Assembly (NCBI GenBank): GCA_020635535.1
Contig: JACJZP010000006.1
Location: 96,127-160,126, forward strand
Reading direction: 5' to 3'
DNA length: 64,000 nt
Origin: Flavobacteriales bacterium
GTDB taxonomy: Bacteria; Bacteroidota; Bacteroidia; UBA10329
A program made the translations under genes and the position numbers. This document shows positions 25,222 through 33,407 of the stretch, piece after piece. Each line of letters opens with the position of its first letter. Within the stretch, counting starts at the first letter, position 1. A model generated the notes under the pieces. The model did not search any database. It saw only the letters and a program-made list of their open reading frames with translations, and was not told the DNA's origin.

Positions 25222-28200
25222 ATGAAAAAGCACGTTCTACTGTCACTCTTATCGGTTTTTCTTGTCTTTGGAGAGATCTCTCGTTCAATAGGGCAAACTA
25301 CTTTGGCTGTTGGAGATTTGGTTATTCTCGGTGTCAACACAGACAATGAGGATTTTACCTTCCTTTTGTTGACGGATATTGATGCTGGAACGGAAATCTA
25401 TTTTACCGATAATGAAACCAACACAGCAACCTCAATCAACACTGGCGAAGGTCTATTAAAGTATACGGCTCCCACGTTTATAAGCTGCGGTACCGTAGTT
25501 GGCTTACTGACCAATAGCTCCAACTTCAGCACGGAAGAAGGTTCTTTCACCTTAGGTAATAGTGGTGATGAGGTGATTGCATTCCAAGGTTATAACTCTG
25601 GAACTCGGGCTGTTACAACGTTTTTACATGCAGTATCTGACGCTACCATCTCTCCAACACCCAGCGGCCTCTCCTCGGCAACATTGATTGACTTGAGCAG
25701 TGATAATGGTGAATACACCGGGACTACGACCGGTACTAAAGCTAGCCTTTATTCCTCGGTAAACACTCTGTCAAACTGGACTCAGAACAATAGTTTTTCT
25801 TCCACGACATTGTCAACCAATATGTTTACCGTTACAGATTGCGCTCCTCCTTCATCAGACACCGAAGTGAACTTCACATCAGCAACCAGTACCGTTTCGG
25901 AAGATGGTACATCTGTGCAGGTCTGTGTTGGAATAACCAACGAAAGTGCCACCGCCACAACCGTCTCACTAAACCTCACCGGTGGTAGCGCCACCAATGG
26001 AAGTGATTATTTCAGCAACTCTGGGCTCACCACCTCGTTTTCAAGTTCACAAACCATCACCTTTCCGAGTAGTTCATCATCAGACCAATGTGTAACTGTT
26101 TATATCAATGATGATTCGTCTACTGAAAGCGATGAAACGATAACGTTCAGTTTGACGGGGGCGAGCGGAGGAACAAATGCTACCGTTGGTTCTACTGATC
26201 AGCATACAGTTACCATTACAGACGATGATGCACCAGTGATTACTACAAGTACGGGGTCTTTGAGCGGATTCTCCACTTCAGAAGGAACCCCTTCCACGGA
26301 ACAGACCTTCACCATTAGTGGCGATAACCTTTCTGGAAACCTGTCTTTGGGTGCCGTCTCAGGTTTTGAGTATTCATTGAACAACAGTACCTATACCTCT
26401 ACGCTCAGCATCCCGGTATCTGGAGGAAACGTAACCGGAGAACCGCTTACCGTTTACGTTAGGCTGACCGGCACCTCGCAAGGTTCCTATTCAGGAAATG
26501 CAACCATATCTGGTGGTGGAGCAACGAGCGTTAATGTGGCGTTGGATGGGTCGGTAAATCCACCACCAGCCGCGCCTTGCGCTGATCTATTCATCTCAGA
26601 GTATGTTGAGGGTAGCAGCAACAACAAATACATAGAGATATACAATCCAACGGCAAGCGCCATAGATCTTGCTGCGGGCAATTACTCCCTTAGCTTATAT
26701 ACCAATGGTAGTTCGTCCGCATCGAATAATGCCTTGTCAGGAACAATTCCTGCATACGGAGTAATGGTATTCAAAAATTCCAGTGCATCCGTGTACACAG
26801 GACCTCCAGCGGCAACCACTAACAACTCCGTGAATTTCAGTGGAGATGATGCTGTGGCCTTGGTCAAAAATGGAACAGCTATTGACATTTTCGGCCGCAT
26901 TGGTGACGACCCAGGCTCGGCTTGGACATCTGGTGGAAATACAACGGCTAATCAAACGTTGGTCAGGAATGCAGCTGTGCAGGCAGGTATTGACGTGAAC
27001 CCAACAGGAACTGGCGCAGGTGCATTTACTACGCTTGCTACCGAATGGACCCAATACAGCATTGACGATGTTTCCGATCTTGGAAGTCACACATGCGATT
27101 GCTATGTGGCAAATCCGGAAGCCACATTGAGTATCAACGTTACCTCGGGCACAGAGGCGGCAGGTACATCTATAACCCTTACCGTTGCAACCGATGTAAA
27201 TGTAACAGGAGCACAAACGGTTGACATCATACTCAGCGGAACAGGTCTAACCGCTTCCGACTTTTCTGGGGTGAATTTTGGGAGCACAGTTACCGTAACC
27301 ATACCTAATGGTAACAATCAGGGTACCGTTTCCTTCACGGTCAATGACGATGCAGATGTAGAGGGTCCTGAGACTGCAACATTCACCTTGAACAACCAAA
27401 GTTCAGGTCTTAATATTGGCACACCGGCATCGGTTACACTTGACATTGCCGATAACGACAATCTCACTTCATACCAAAGTGCCATTGTTGGTCAAGGAGG
27501 AGAAGCTGCGAGCATCTCGTCTCTTACTAACGGAACTATTACCAGCAGCTCTCAAGGAACTCAGGTTTGGCAGTTCAGACTACACGATGGCGATGGTTCA
27601 TCCAATGATGCTGATTCCAAGTCTACTGTCTACCAACAATTCACCATCCGTCAATCGGTTGGAAATACCGTTCCGGCTTGGGACGTAGTCATCGATAACG
27701 TGAAATTCTTCCTTGGTGCCAGCACAACACCGATATCGGGTTCATTCTTGGTTAGTCCCAGTACCATATCATTTACTCCTACCACTCCTATAACGGTGGC
27801 TGACAATGGGTTCGCAGCAATCTCCATGCGCATAACGTTGGATGCTTCGCTGCCAGCAGGAACCGATGGTCAACATCTCGGCTTCAGCATTGACGATGCG
27901 GATGTTACCGTTGATACTGATGTGCTAACTTATTCTCAGCTTGGAACATTCACCGAAACAAGCAATGCGGCACTCAATGGCATAGATATTACCGCCACAC
28001 TACAGTTCATTGATGCTCCTGCAACAGTAAGTGTGGGAAGTAACTTCAGCATTACAGTTAGTGCAATTGATGCCAATGGCAATATCGATACCGATGAAAC
28101 TGCCTTGGTGACCCTTACCCAGACCGGAGGTTCAGGAACACTTTCAGGATTGACCTCTGCAAACCTTCTAAATGGCACGTATACATTCACCGGGCTTAAC

Positions 28201-30894
28201 CATGATACTGAAGAGACCATTCAGGTAACTGCATCTGCAAGTGGTTATTCCAGCGTTAACGCTTCCATCAATGTGGTAGATCAGCCGCACCAACTTTTTG
28301 ATGATTTTAACCGAGCGGACAATTCAGTGATTGGAATACCCAGCAGCGGGGGCTCAACTTCATGGACGGAAGACGAGGCAGGTGACGGAACCAAGGTCAG
28401 GATATTCAATGGACAGTTGATGCTTGACAACTGTGTTGAGTCTCCACCAACCACCACCTCTGGCGGTACCACAACTGAGTTAGTTGCGTTCAATGTATCC
28501 AGTTATTTCGAAACGACCTATGACGATGCAGGAGGCCCACTGGAATGGTTGTTCAACATGAGAAGTAACAACAGCAATCTCTCTGGATTTGCCGGTTCAA
28601 GTTATGGTATGGGTTTCGTTCTTGGATGCAATCTTGCTGATTTTACAGCTATTGGTGCTACAGGATATGCGGTTGTGGTTGGAAACAGTGGCACTACTGA
28701 CTATATCAAACTTGTACATTTTGTCAACGGTCTCGCCAATCATTCTAACCCGAATCCACCTACCGTAATTACTGACCTTGTTTCCAGCGATATTGACATT
28801 GATGCTGACCACGCAAGTGTTCGGGTGAGTTTTGACCCGTGTACTGGTCAGTGGACACTTTATGCCCGCAATGATGGTTCATCTTTTACCGCCCCAGATG
28901 TGGATAGCCCTGCTTTTTCAGGGCCGTTTACCGTGGCCAACACGGATTATACAAATTTAGATCTCAGATATTTCGGGGCTCTTTGGAAGCATAATTCCTC
29001 ATGTCTTGGTAATGACGCCTATTTCGACAATTTCAGCATCCCTACCGCTACTACAGCGAGTACAACCGCCAGAATCTGGAACGGTTCTGTAAATGCCGAT
29101 TGGAATGAGCCTAACAATTGGGGGCCTTGTCCAGCGGTACCTACCAACACCAATAATGTGGTAATTCCTAACGTGGCAACCCAGCCGGTTATCAGCGCAG
29201 CCGCGCCAGCAGCTACTTGCCAGAATCTGACCATCAATGCAGGTGCAGACCTGACAATCAATGCCAACCGTTACCTGAATGTTTGGGGCAATGTTGTGAA
29301 CAATGGTTCTGCCGCTTTCGGTGATGGCACTTTGACCATGGAAGGCACTGGCACACTAACCCTAACCGGAAACGTAAACGTTGGAAACTACCATGTAAGC
29401 ACCAATGTGACTTTGAACGGAACGGTAACCGTAAGCAATATTGCCCGCTCTGAAGTTGGTGGGGCACTGGCATCCAACGGGCACCTTGTACTTGAAGACG
29501 GTGCGCAATTACTGCATGGTGTTGGGACTCCCAACGGTGGTGGTTCCGTTTCTGGAAACATTGTAGTTAAAAGATTGGGCAACGGCTCTGGAGGCTACAA
29601 CGCTTGGAGCTCTCCCGTTGTTGGGGGCTCCATTCCTGGAAGTAATGCGTATTGGTATGATTCGAGCCAAGGAACCAACAGTAATGCAGATGACAACAAC
29701 CCTGACCCAGATGATGGTTGGCAAGCTGCTTCAGGCCCAATGACCAACGGAGTGGGATACTTCTCCACAAATGGAGGGCTGGCCACTTTTGTTGGTGTGG
29801 CAAACAATGGTTCTTACTCACCCAGCGTTACCAGTAGTGCGCAGCCGCTTTCATCAACTACGGCACCTACATTCTTTAACCTTATTGGCAATCCATATCC
29901 ATCTGCAATTGATGCAGACCTGTTCATTGCAAACAATAGTTCGCGTATTGATGGTGCTTTATACTTCTGGTCAGATGAGAACGCAGGATCTTCAGCGTAT
30001 TCCTCAGATGATTATGCAACCTACTCAACAGGTGGTTCAGTAGTTCCTCTTACAGGCGGAGGTAGTAGCGGCTCTCCCAATGGAAGTATACCATCCTGCC
30101 AAGGTTTCTTTGTTAACTGTGATGCTACTGGACCAATCAATTTCAACAATGGGCAACGAGGAGGCAACAACAGCCAGTTCTTCCGAACGGCCGCACCGAA
30201 TAATCAGCGCATGTGGCTCAGCATCAACAATGATGATCTTGAGCTTTTCAACCAGACATTGGTAGCCTTCAGTGAAGATGCTACCGACCAGAAAGACTGG
30301 GGTGTGGATGCTTACAAACTGCGGGGCAATCAGGCCATTTCCATTGGCGCACAACAGGATGGCGAGACCTACGTCATTGCTACTTACGCGTCAATTCCAC
30401 AATCTGGCAAGGTTATTCCATTGATGACCTATGTGGAAACATCAGGAACCTACACGTTTGTGGCCGATAGTATGGAAGGTTTCCAAGACCACAACGTTTA
30501 CCTGCAAGATCTGAGTAACGGCATGCTATATCCATTGCAACAAGGCGATTCATACAGCTTTGCCATGACAAGCAATGATGAATTCGGGCGATTCCAGCTT
30601 TGGTTCAGCCCAGCATTGGTTACAGGTGTTGATGAAGCAGAGTCGGTTGGAAATATCTATTGGAACCAAAATGGCGGCCTGATAGTAAAATGGAATCAGT
30701 CTGCGATGAACACAGCAGGAACCATCAGACTTTTTGATATGAGTGGTAGAGAGGTTTACAACAGATCAATGACCCTTGTTAACGGTGTTGGAACCGATCA
30801 GGTAAATGGATTGGCCTCAGGCCTTTATGCTGCTCATTTCCAATCCAACGACAATCAGTATAACGTGACCAGAAAAGTGGTCATTGGCCAATAG
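25222..30894 (+). CDS. Giant secreted multidomain protein (Calx-beta, lamin tail, T9SS type A)
   Basis: A 1890-residue secreted protein from the ATG at 25222 (an open frame extends nine codons upstream but contains the putative promoter box). Order: signal peptide (1-25); an N-terminal domain about 26-205; Calx-beta at about 211-339, ending ITDDDAP; a choice-of-anchor type domain about 340-446; a lamin-tail domain about 451-626 (LFISEYVEGSSNNKYIEIYN); a second Calx-beta about 631-748; a long beta-rich region including a lectin-like stretch (about 1030-1270) and a parallel-repeat stretch with 'NLTINAGADLTINA' (about 1330-1450); and a T9SS type A sorting domain about 1806-1890. Export is through Sec and T9SS to the cell surface; adhesion or matrix binding is inference. 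The codon-rich Ser/Thr/Gly composition is typical of such proteins. Confidence 0.88.
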   Translation: MKKHVLLSLLSVFLVFGEISRSIGQTTLAVGDLVILGVNTDNEDFTFLLLTDIDAGTEIYFTDNETNTATSINTGEGLLKYTAPTFISCGTVVGLLTNSSNFSTEEGSFTLGNSGDEVIAFQGYNSGTRAVTTFLHAVSDATISPTPSGLSSATLIDLSSDNGEYTGTTTGTKASLYSSVNTLSNWTQNNSFSSTTLSTNMFTVTDCAPPSSDTEVNFTSATSTVSEDGTSVQVCVGITNESATATTVSLNLTGGSATNGSDYFSNSGLTTSFSSSQTITFPSSSSSDQCVTVYINDDSSTESDETITFSLTGASGGTNATVGSTDQHTVTITDDDAPVITTSTGSLSGFSTSEGTPSTEQTFTISGDNLSGNLSLGAVSGFEYSLNNSTYTSTLSIPVSGGNVTGEPLTVYVRLTGTSQGSYSGNATISGGGATSVNVALDGSVNPPPAAPCADLFISEYVEGSSNNKYIEIYNPTASAIDLAAGNYSLSLYTNGSSSASNNALSGTIPAYGVMVFKNSSASVYTGPPAATTNNSVNFSGDDAVALVKNGTAIDIFGRIGDDPGSAWTSGGNTTANQTLVRNAAVQAGIDVNPTGTGAGAFTTLATEWTQYSIDDVSDLGSHTCDCYVANPEATLSINVTSGTEAAGTSITLTVATDVNVTGAQTVDIILSGTGLTASDFSGVNFGSTVTVTIPNGNNQGTVSFTVNDDADVEGPETATFTLNNQSSGLNIGTPASVTLDIADNDNLTSYQSAIVGQGGEAASISSLTNGTITSSSQGTQVWQFRLHDGDGSSNDADSKSTVYQQFTIRQSVGNTVPAWDVVIDNVKFFLGASTTPISGSFLVSPSTISFTPTTPITVADNGFAAISMRITLDASLPAGTDGQHLGFSIDDADVTVDTDVLTYSQLGTFTETSNAALNGIDITATLQFIDAPATVSVGSNFSITVSAIDANGNIDTDETALVTLTQTGGSGTLSGLTSANLLNGTYTFTGLNHDTEETIQVTASASGYSSVNASINVVDQPHQLFDDFNRADNSVIGIPSSGGSTSWTEDEAGDGTKVRIFNGQLMLDNCVESPPTTTSGGTTTELVAFNVSSYFETTYDDAGGPLEWLFNMRSNNSNLSGFAGSSYGMGFVLGCNLADFTAIGATGYAVVVGNSGTTDYIKLVHFVNGLANHSNPNPPTVITDLVSSDIDIDADHASVRVSFDPCTGQWTLYARNDGSSFTAPDVDSPAFSGPFTVANTDYTNLDLRYFGALWKHNSSCLGNDAYFDNFSIPTATTASTTARIWNGSVNADWNEPNNWGPCPAVPTNTNNVVIPNVATQPVISAAAPAATCQNLTINAGADLTINANRYLNVWGNVVNNGSAAFGDGTLTMEGTGTLTLTGNVNVGNYHVSTNVTLNGTVTVSNIARSEVGGALASNGHLVLEDGAQLLHGVGTPNGGGSVSGNIVVKRLGNGSGGYNAWSSPVVGGSIPGSNAYWYDSSQGTNSNADDNNPDPDDGWQAASGPMTNGVGYFSTNGGLATFVGVANNGSYSPSVTSSAQPLSSTTAPTFFNLIGNPYPSAIDADLFIANNSSRIDGALYFWSDENAGSSAYSSDDYATYSTGGSVVPLTGGGSSGSPNGSIPSCQGFFVNCDATGPINFNNGQRGGNNSQFFRTAAPNNQRMWLSINNDDLELFNQTLVAFSEDATDQKDWGVDAYKLRGNQAISIGAQQDGETYVIATYASIPQSGKVIPLMTYVETSGTYTFVADSMEGFQDHNVYLQDLSNGMLYPLQQGDSYSFAMTSNDEFGRFQLWFSPALVTGVDEAESVGNIYWNQNGGLIVKWNQSAMNTAGTIRLFDMSGREVYNRSMTLVNGVGTDQVNGLASGLYAAHFQSNDNQYNVTRKVVIGQ

Positions 30895-30914
30895 AATCAG
30901 GATAGAACCAGAAC

Positions 30915-31091
30915 ATGCGCATATTCCGGGTAATAGCACTTTCCATTTTCACCTTCATGGTTGCAACTATGCAAGCCATGGCTCAGCCTTTTCCGCCAGA
31001 TCCAGTAGCCGCACCTCTTGATGGGTTTACTTTTTTGCTGTTGGCAGGCGGCATTGCAATAGGGGCATCAAAGCTTCGTGAAAAGGAATAG
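30915..31091 (+). CDS. Short PID-CTERM-like surface/sorting-signal protein (58 aa)
   Basis: A 58-residue ORF starting at ATG 30915 and ending TAG at 31089-31091. It has an N-terminal signal peptide (MRIFRVIALSIFTFMVATMQ...AMAQ), a short proline-rich spacer (PFPPDPVAAP), then PLDG, a single hydrophobic helix (FTFLLLAGGIAIGAS) and a basic tail (KLREKE). This is the layout of the PID-CTERM proteins of Bacteroidota (Pro-Ile-Asp-Gly, transmembrane helix, basic end); here Ile is replaced by Leu. It lies 20 bp after the giant T9SS gene and is probably in its transcript. Function of the family is unknown. The whole mature protein is essentially the sorting-signal-like segment. Confidence 0.75.
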   Translation: MRIFRVIALSIFTFMVATMQAMAQPFPPDPVAAPLDGFTFLLLAGGIAIGASKLREKE

Positions 31092-31118
31092 TAATCGCAT
31101 TCCATTATATTCGTAGAG

Positions 31119-31934
31119 ATGGAATGGCAGATCTATCTCGATAGGTTCATTGAATCAGGCAGTAAGAACCTGATTCGCTATGTGATTTTTGCGGGCATTC
31201 CATACATCCTGTTCTACGTGCTGTTTCAGTCGAAGACCTTTCGGATGAAGATTCAGCAGAAAGTTCCGAAAGCAAAGGACATCAAGCGTGAAGTGCTTTA
31301 CTCGCTGAGCTCGATTGTGGTGTTTTCCATCATCAGCATGTTCACGCTACACATGATCAAAACAGGCCGTAGCGCCATTTACATGGATATCAGCGAATAC
31401 GGACAGCTGTATTTCTGGCTGAGTATTCCAATGCTGATTATCCTGCATGACGCCTATTTCTATTGGACACATCGCGCCATGCACTGGAAACCGATCTTCA
31501 AATACGTGCATCTGGTGCATCACAAAAGCACCGACCCAACGCCTTGGGCGGCTTTTTCATTTCATCCGTTGGAGGCGATAGTTCAGGGAGCCTATTTCCC
31601 AATTGTGGCGTTGCTTATTCCAGCACATCCGATTGCCATTCTGACCTGGGTACTTTATCAGTTCACATTGAATGTCCTTGGTCATTTAGGCTATGAGATT
31701 CTGCCCAAAGGCTTCACTACAAGCAAGCTCACTTTCTGGCACAATACGGGCACGCACCATAACATGCACCACAAGTACTTCAGCTGCAATTACAGTCTTT
31801 ACTTCAATGTTTGGGACCGCCTGATGGGCACCAATCACGCCAAGTATGAAGAGACGTTTGAGAAGGTTTGTGAGCGGAGAGCAAAGGGGACAGAACCCGT
31901 CACCACCGCTCCAGTTTCTCAGACATCAAGTTAG
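31119..31934 (+). CDS. Sterol desaturase/fatty acid hydroxylase family membrane protein
   Basis: A 271-residue integral membrane di-iron enzyme. The family's histidine clusters are present: HDAYFYWTHRAMHW (about 110-123), HLVHHKS (about 131-137) and HNTGTHHNMHHKYF (about 208-221). Hydrophobic segments surround them (YVIFAGIPYILFYVLF near 23; LSSIVVFSIISMFTLHMI near 66; the 'IVALLIPAHPIAILTWVL' region near 165). The family hydroxylates or desaturates lipids such as fatty acids, sterols or carotenoids; the substrate here is not known. The gene converges with the PQQ dehydrogenase gene and overlaps it by 4 bp at the stops. Confidence 0.92.
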   Translation: MEWQIYLDRFIESGSKNLIRYVIFAGIPYILFYVLFQSKTFRMKIQQKVPKAKDIKREVLYSLSSIVVFSIISMFTLHMIKTGRSAIYMDISEYGQLYFWLSIPMLIILHDAYFYWTHRAMHWKPIFKYVHLVHHKSTDPTPWAAFSFHPLEAIVQGAYFPIVALLIPAHPIAILTWVLYQFTLNVLGHLGYEILPKGFTTSKLTFWHNTGTHHNMHHKYFSCNYSLYFNVWDRLMGTNHAKYEETFEKVCERRAKGTEPVTTAPVSQTSS

Positions 31935-33361
31935 TGCGTCACCAGAATTCTTTCTACGGAGGTGTAATTGTCCTTATTGACTTTCAAAAAATAGATGCCT
32001 TTACAATCGGAAGACAAATCAATTTCCATATTGATCTGTTCCACACTTCCCTTCCTCACAATCCTTCCAGCAACATCCGTCAAGCGGAAATCTGCATGAA
32101 GCATCCGTTTCGGGAACTTCAAACTGAAGATACCATCATTTGGATTGGGCGTGATGGATACAGGTAAACGGGTAAGTTCATCCAACCCATTGACATAGCT
32201 GGAGTTTTTCAACTCAACAATTCCATACGAACTGTTGGTTGCCAAGAAAACGCGGCCATCTGGCGCAGCACATATATCTCTTAATCGACCAAAAATGCTG
32301 GGGTCGAACTCCGTTGAATCAGCAGCATGACCTTCATTGAAAAGAATCTCTTCAGAAATGATATCCGTTCCTTCAATCGTATCCACCTCAATTACCTTGA
32401 GATGCTGCGCCTTCAACGTTGTCATCAATAGCTTCTCTTTCCATTCAGGAATGGCTGGATGATCATACCAGATCAAATCGGAAGGAGCAATGGTTGAGTT
32501 CTCATACCAAATCGCGATGGGTTCTTCATAGTTTAAGATGGTGTCGCAGGCAAGAAGCTCACTGCTTGTGTTACAGTAACCTTGCACAATTGGCCAACCG
32601 TAATTTGCCCCGGCCACAATTACATTCAGCTCATCATTACTGGTAGGGCCATGTTCAGAACTGTACACATTTCCATTCGGTGCTAGAACAAGTCCTTGTG
32701 CGTTGCGATGGCCTAAAGAATAAATGTAACTGCTTGGCCCGAATGGGTTATCTGAGGGAATACTACCATCCAAGTTCATCCGCAGAATCTTACCACTCGA
32801 TGAACTTAAATCTTGTGGAGCTGTGAAGCTGAGATAGTCACCTGTACTAACCAGCATGGTATTGTCTGGCATTATCAAAAGACGACAACCACTATGGTTA
32901 TAGTTTGCTCTGATGTCATCAATTAATGTGTATGGGTCTTCAAGCATTCCGCTTGAACTATCGTACGTGTATCGAACCACACGCTCCTTTATCTGACCAT
33001 CTGAAAAAGTGTGTGCCAGATATACAAAAGGGTTATTCTCAAAATCAGGATGAAGTTGCATGCCCAGTAAGCCTGCTTCTCCCGTGTTGTAAATTGAATT
33101 ACTAATATCAAGTATGATAAATCGCTGTCCCGTTTCGGGATTCAACCTGCTTACCCTGCCAACACGTTCCGTCATCCAAATGTGGTTGTCCGTTCCCCAC
33201 CTTATCTCCCAAGGAATATTGACGGCATACTGAGAGCCTGGGCCTGGAATCACCACCCGCACATCCAACATGGTACTTCCAACGGTTACGGTGCTCGGCT
33301 GAGAAGAAGTCTGATGCCAAAAGGCGACCAAACCAAACAGGCTTACTATGTATTTCATCAT
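31931..33361 (-). CDS. PQQ-dependent sugar dehydrogenase family protein with T9SS type A domain
   Basis: A 476-residue secreted six-bladed beta-propeller of the soluble glucose/aldose sugar dehydrogenase family (GSDH). Residues 1-20 are a signal peptide. The propeller (about 25-385) includes NIPWEIRWGTDNHIWMTER, AGLLGMQLHPDF, YNHSGCRL (His near 155), SLGHRNAQGLVL and SSEHGPTSNDELN, all typical of the PQQ-binding propeller of this family. Residues about 395-476 are a T9SS sorting domain (VSITPNPNDGIFSL ... GIYFLKVN). It would oxidise sugars outside the cell if PQQ is available; no PQQ synthesis genes are in this window. An exact -7 box lies 20 bp upstream. Confidence 0.9.
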   Translation of the reverse strand: MMKYIVSLFGLVAFWHQTSSQPSTVTVGSTMLDVRVVIPGPGSQYAVNIPWEIRWGTDNHIWMTERVGRVSRLNPETGQRFIILDISNSIYNTGEAGLLGMQLHPDFENNPFVYLAHTFSDGQIKERVVRYTYDSSSGMLEDPYTLIDDIRANYNHSGCRLLIMPDNTMLVSTGDYLSFTAPQDLSSSSGKILRMNLDGSIPSDNPFGPSSYIYSLGHRNAQGLVLAPNGNVYSSEHGPTSNDELNVIVAGANYGWPIVQGYCNTSSELLACDTILNYEEPIAIWYENSTIAPSDLIWYDHPAIPEWKEKLLMTTLKAQHLKVIEVDTIEGTDIISEEILFNEGHAADSTEFDPSIFGRLRDICAAPDGRVFLATNSSYGIVELKNSSYVNGLDELTRLPVSITPNPNDGIFSLKFPKRMLHADFRLTDVAGRIVRKGSVEQINMEIDLSSDCKGIYFLKVNKDNYTSVERILVTH

Positions 33362-33380
33362 AAAATTGGCCTATGCCAAT

Positions 33381-33407
33381 CAAATATACTTACCTGATCA
33401 CTGGCAA
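33381..33407 (-). promoter_or_regulatory. Putative promoter of the PQQ dehydrogenase gene
   Basis: On the minus strand TATATTTG (33381-33388) matches TAnnTTTG, with TTG (33405-33407) 16 bp upstream. The -33 part lies within the 3' end of the CocE/NonD hydrolase gene, so this gene can be expressed independently of it. Confidence 0.55.
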
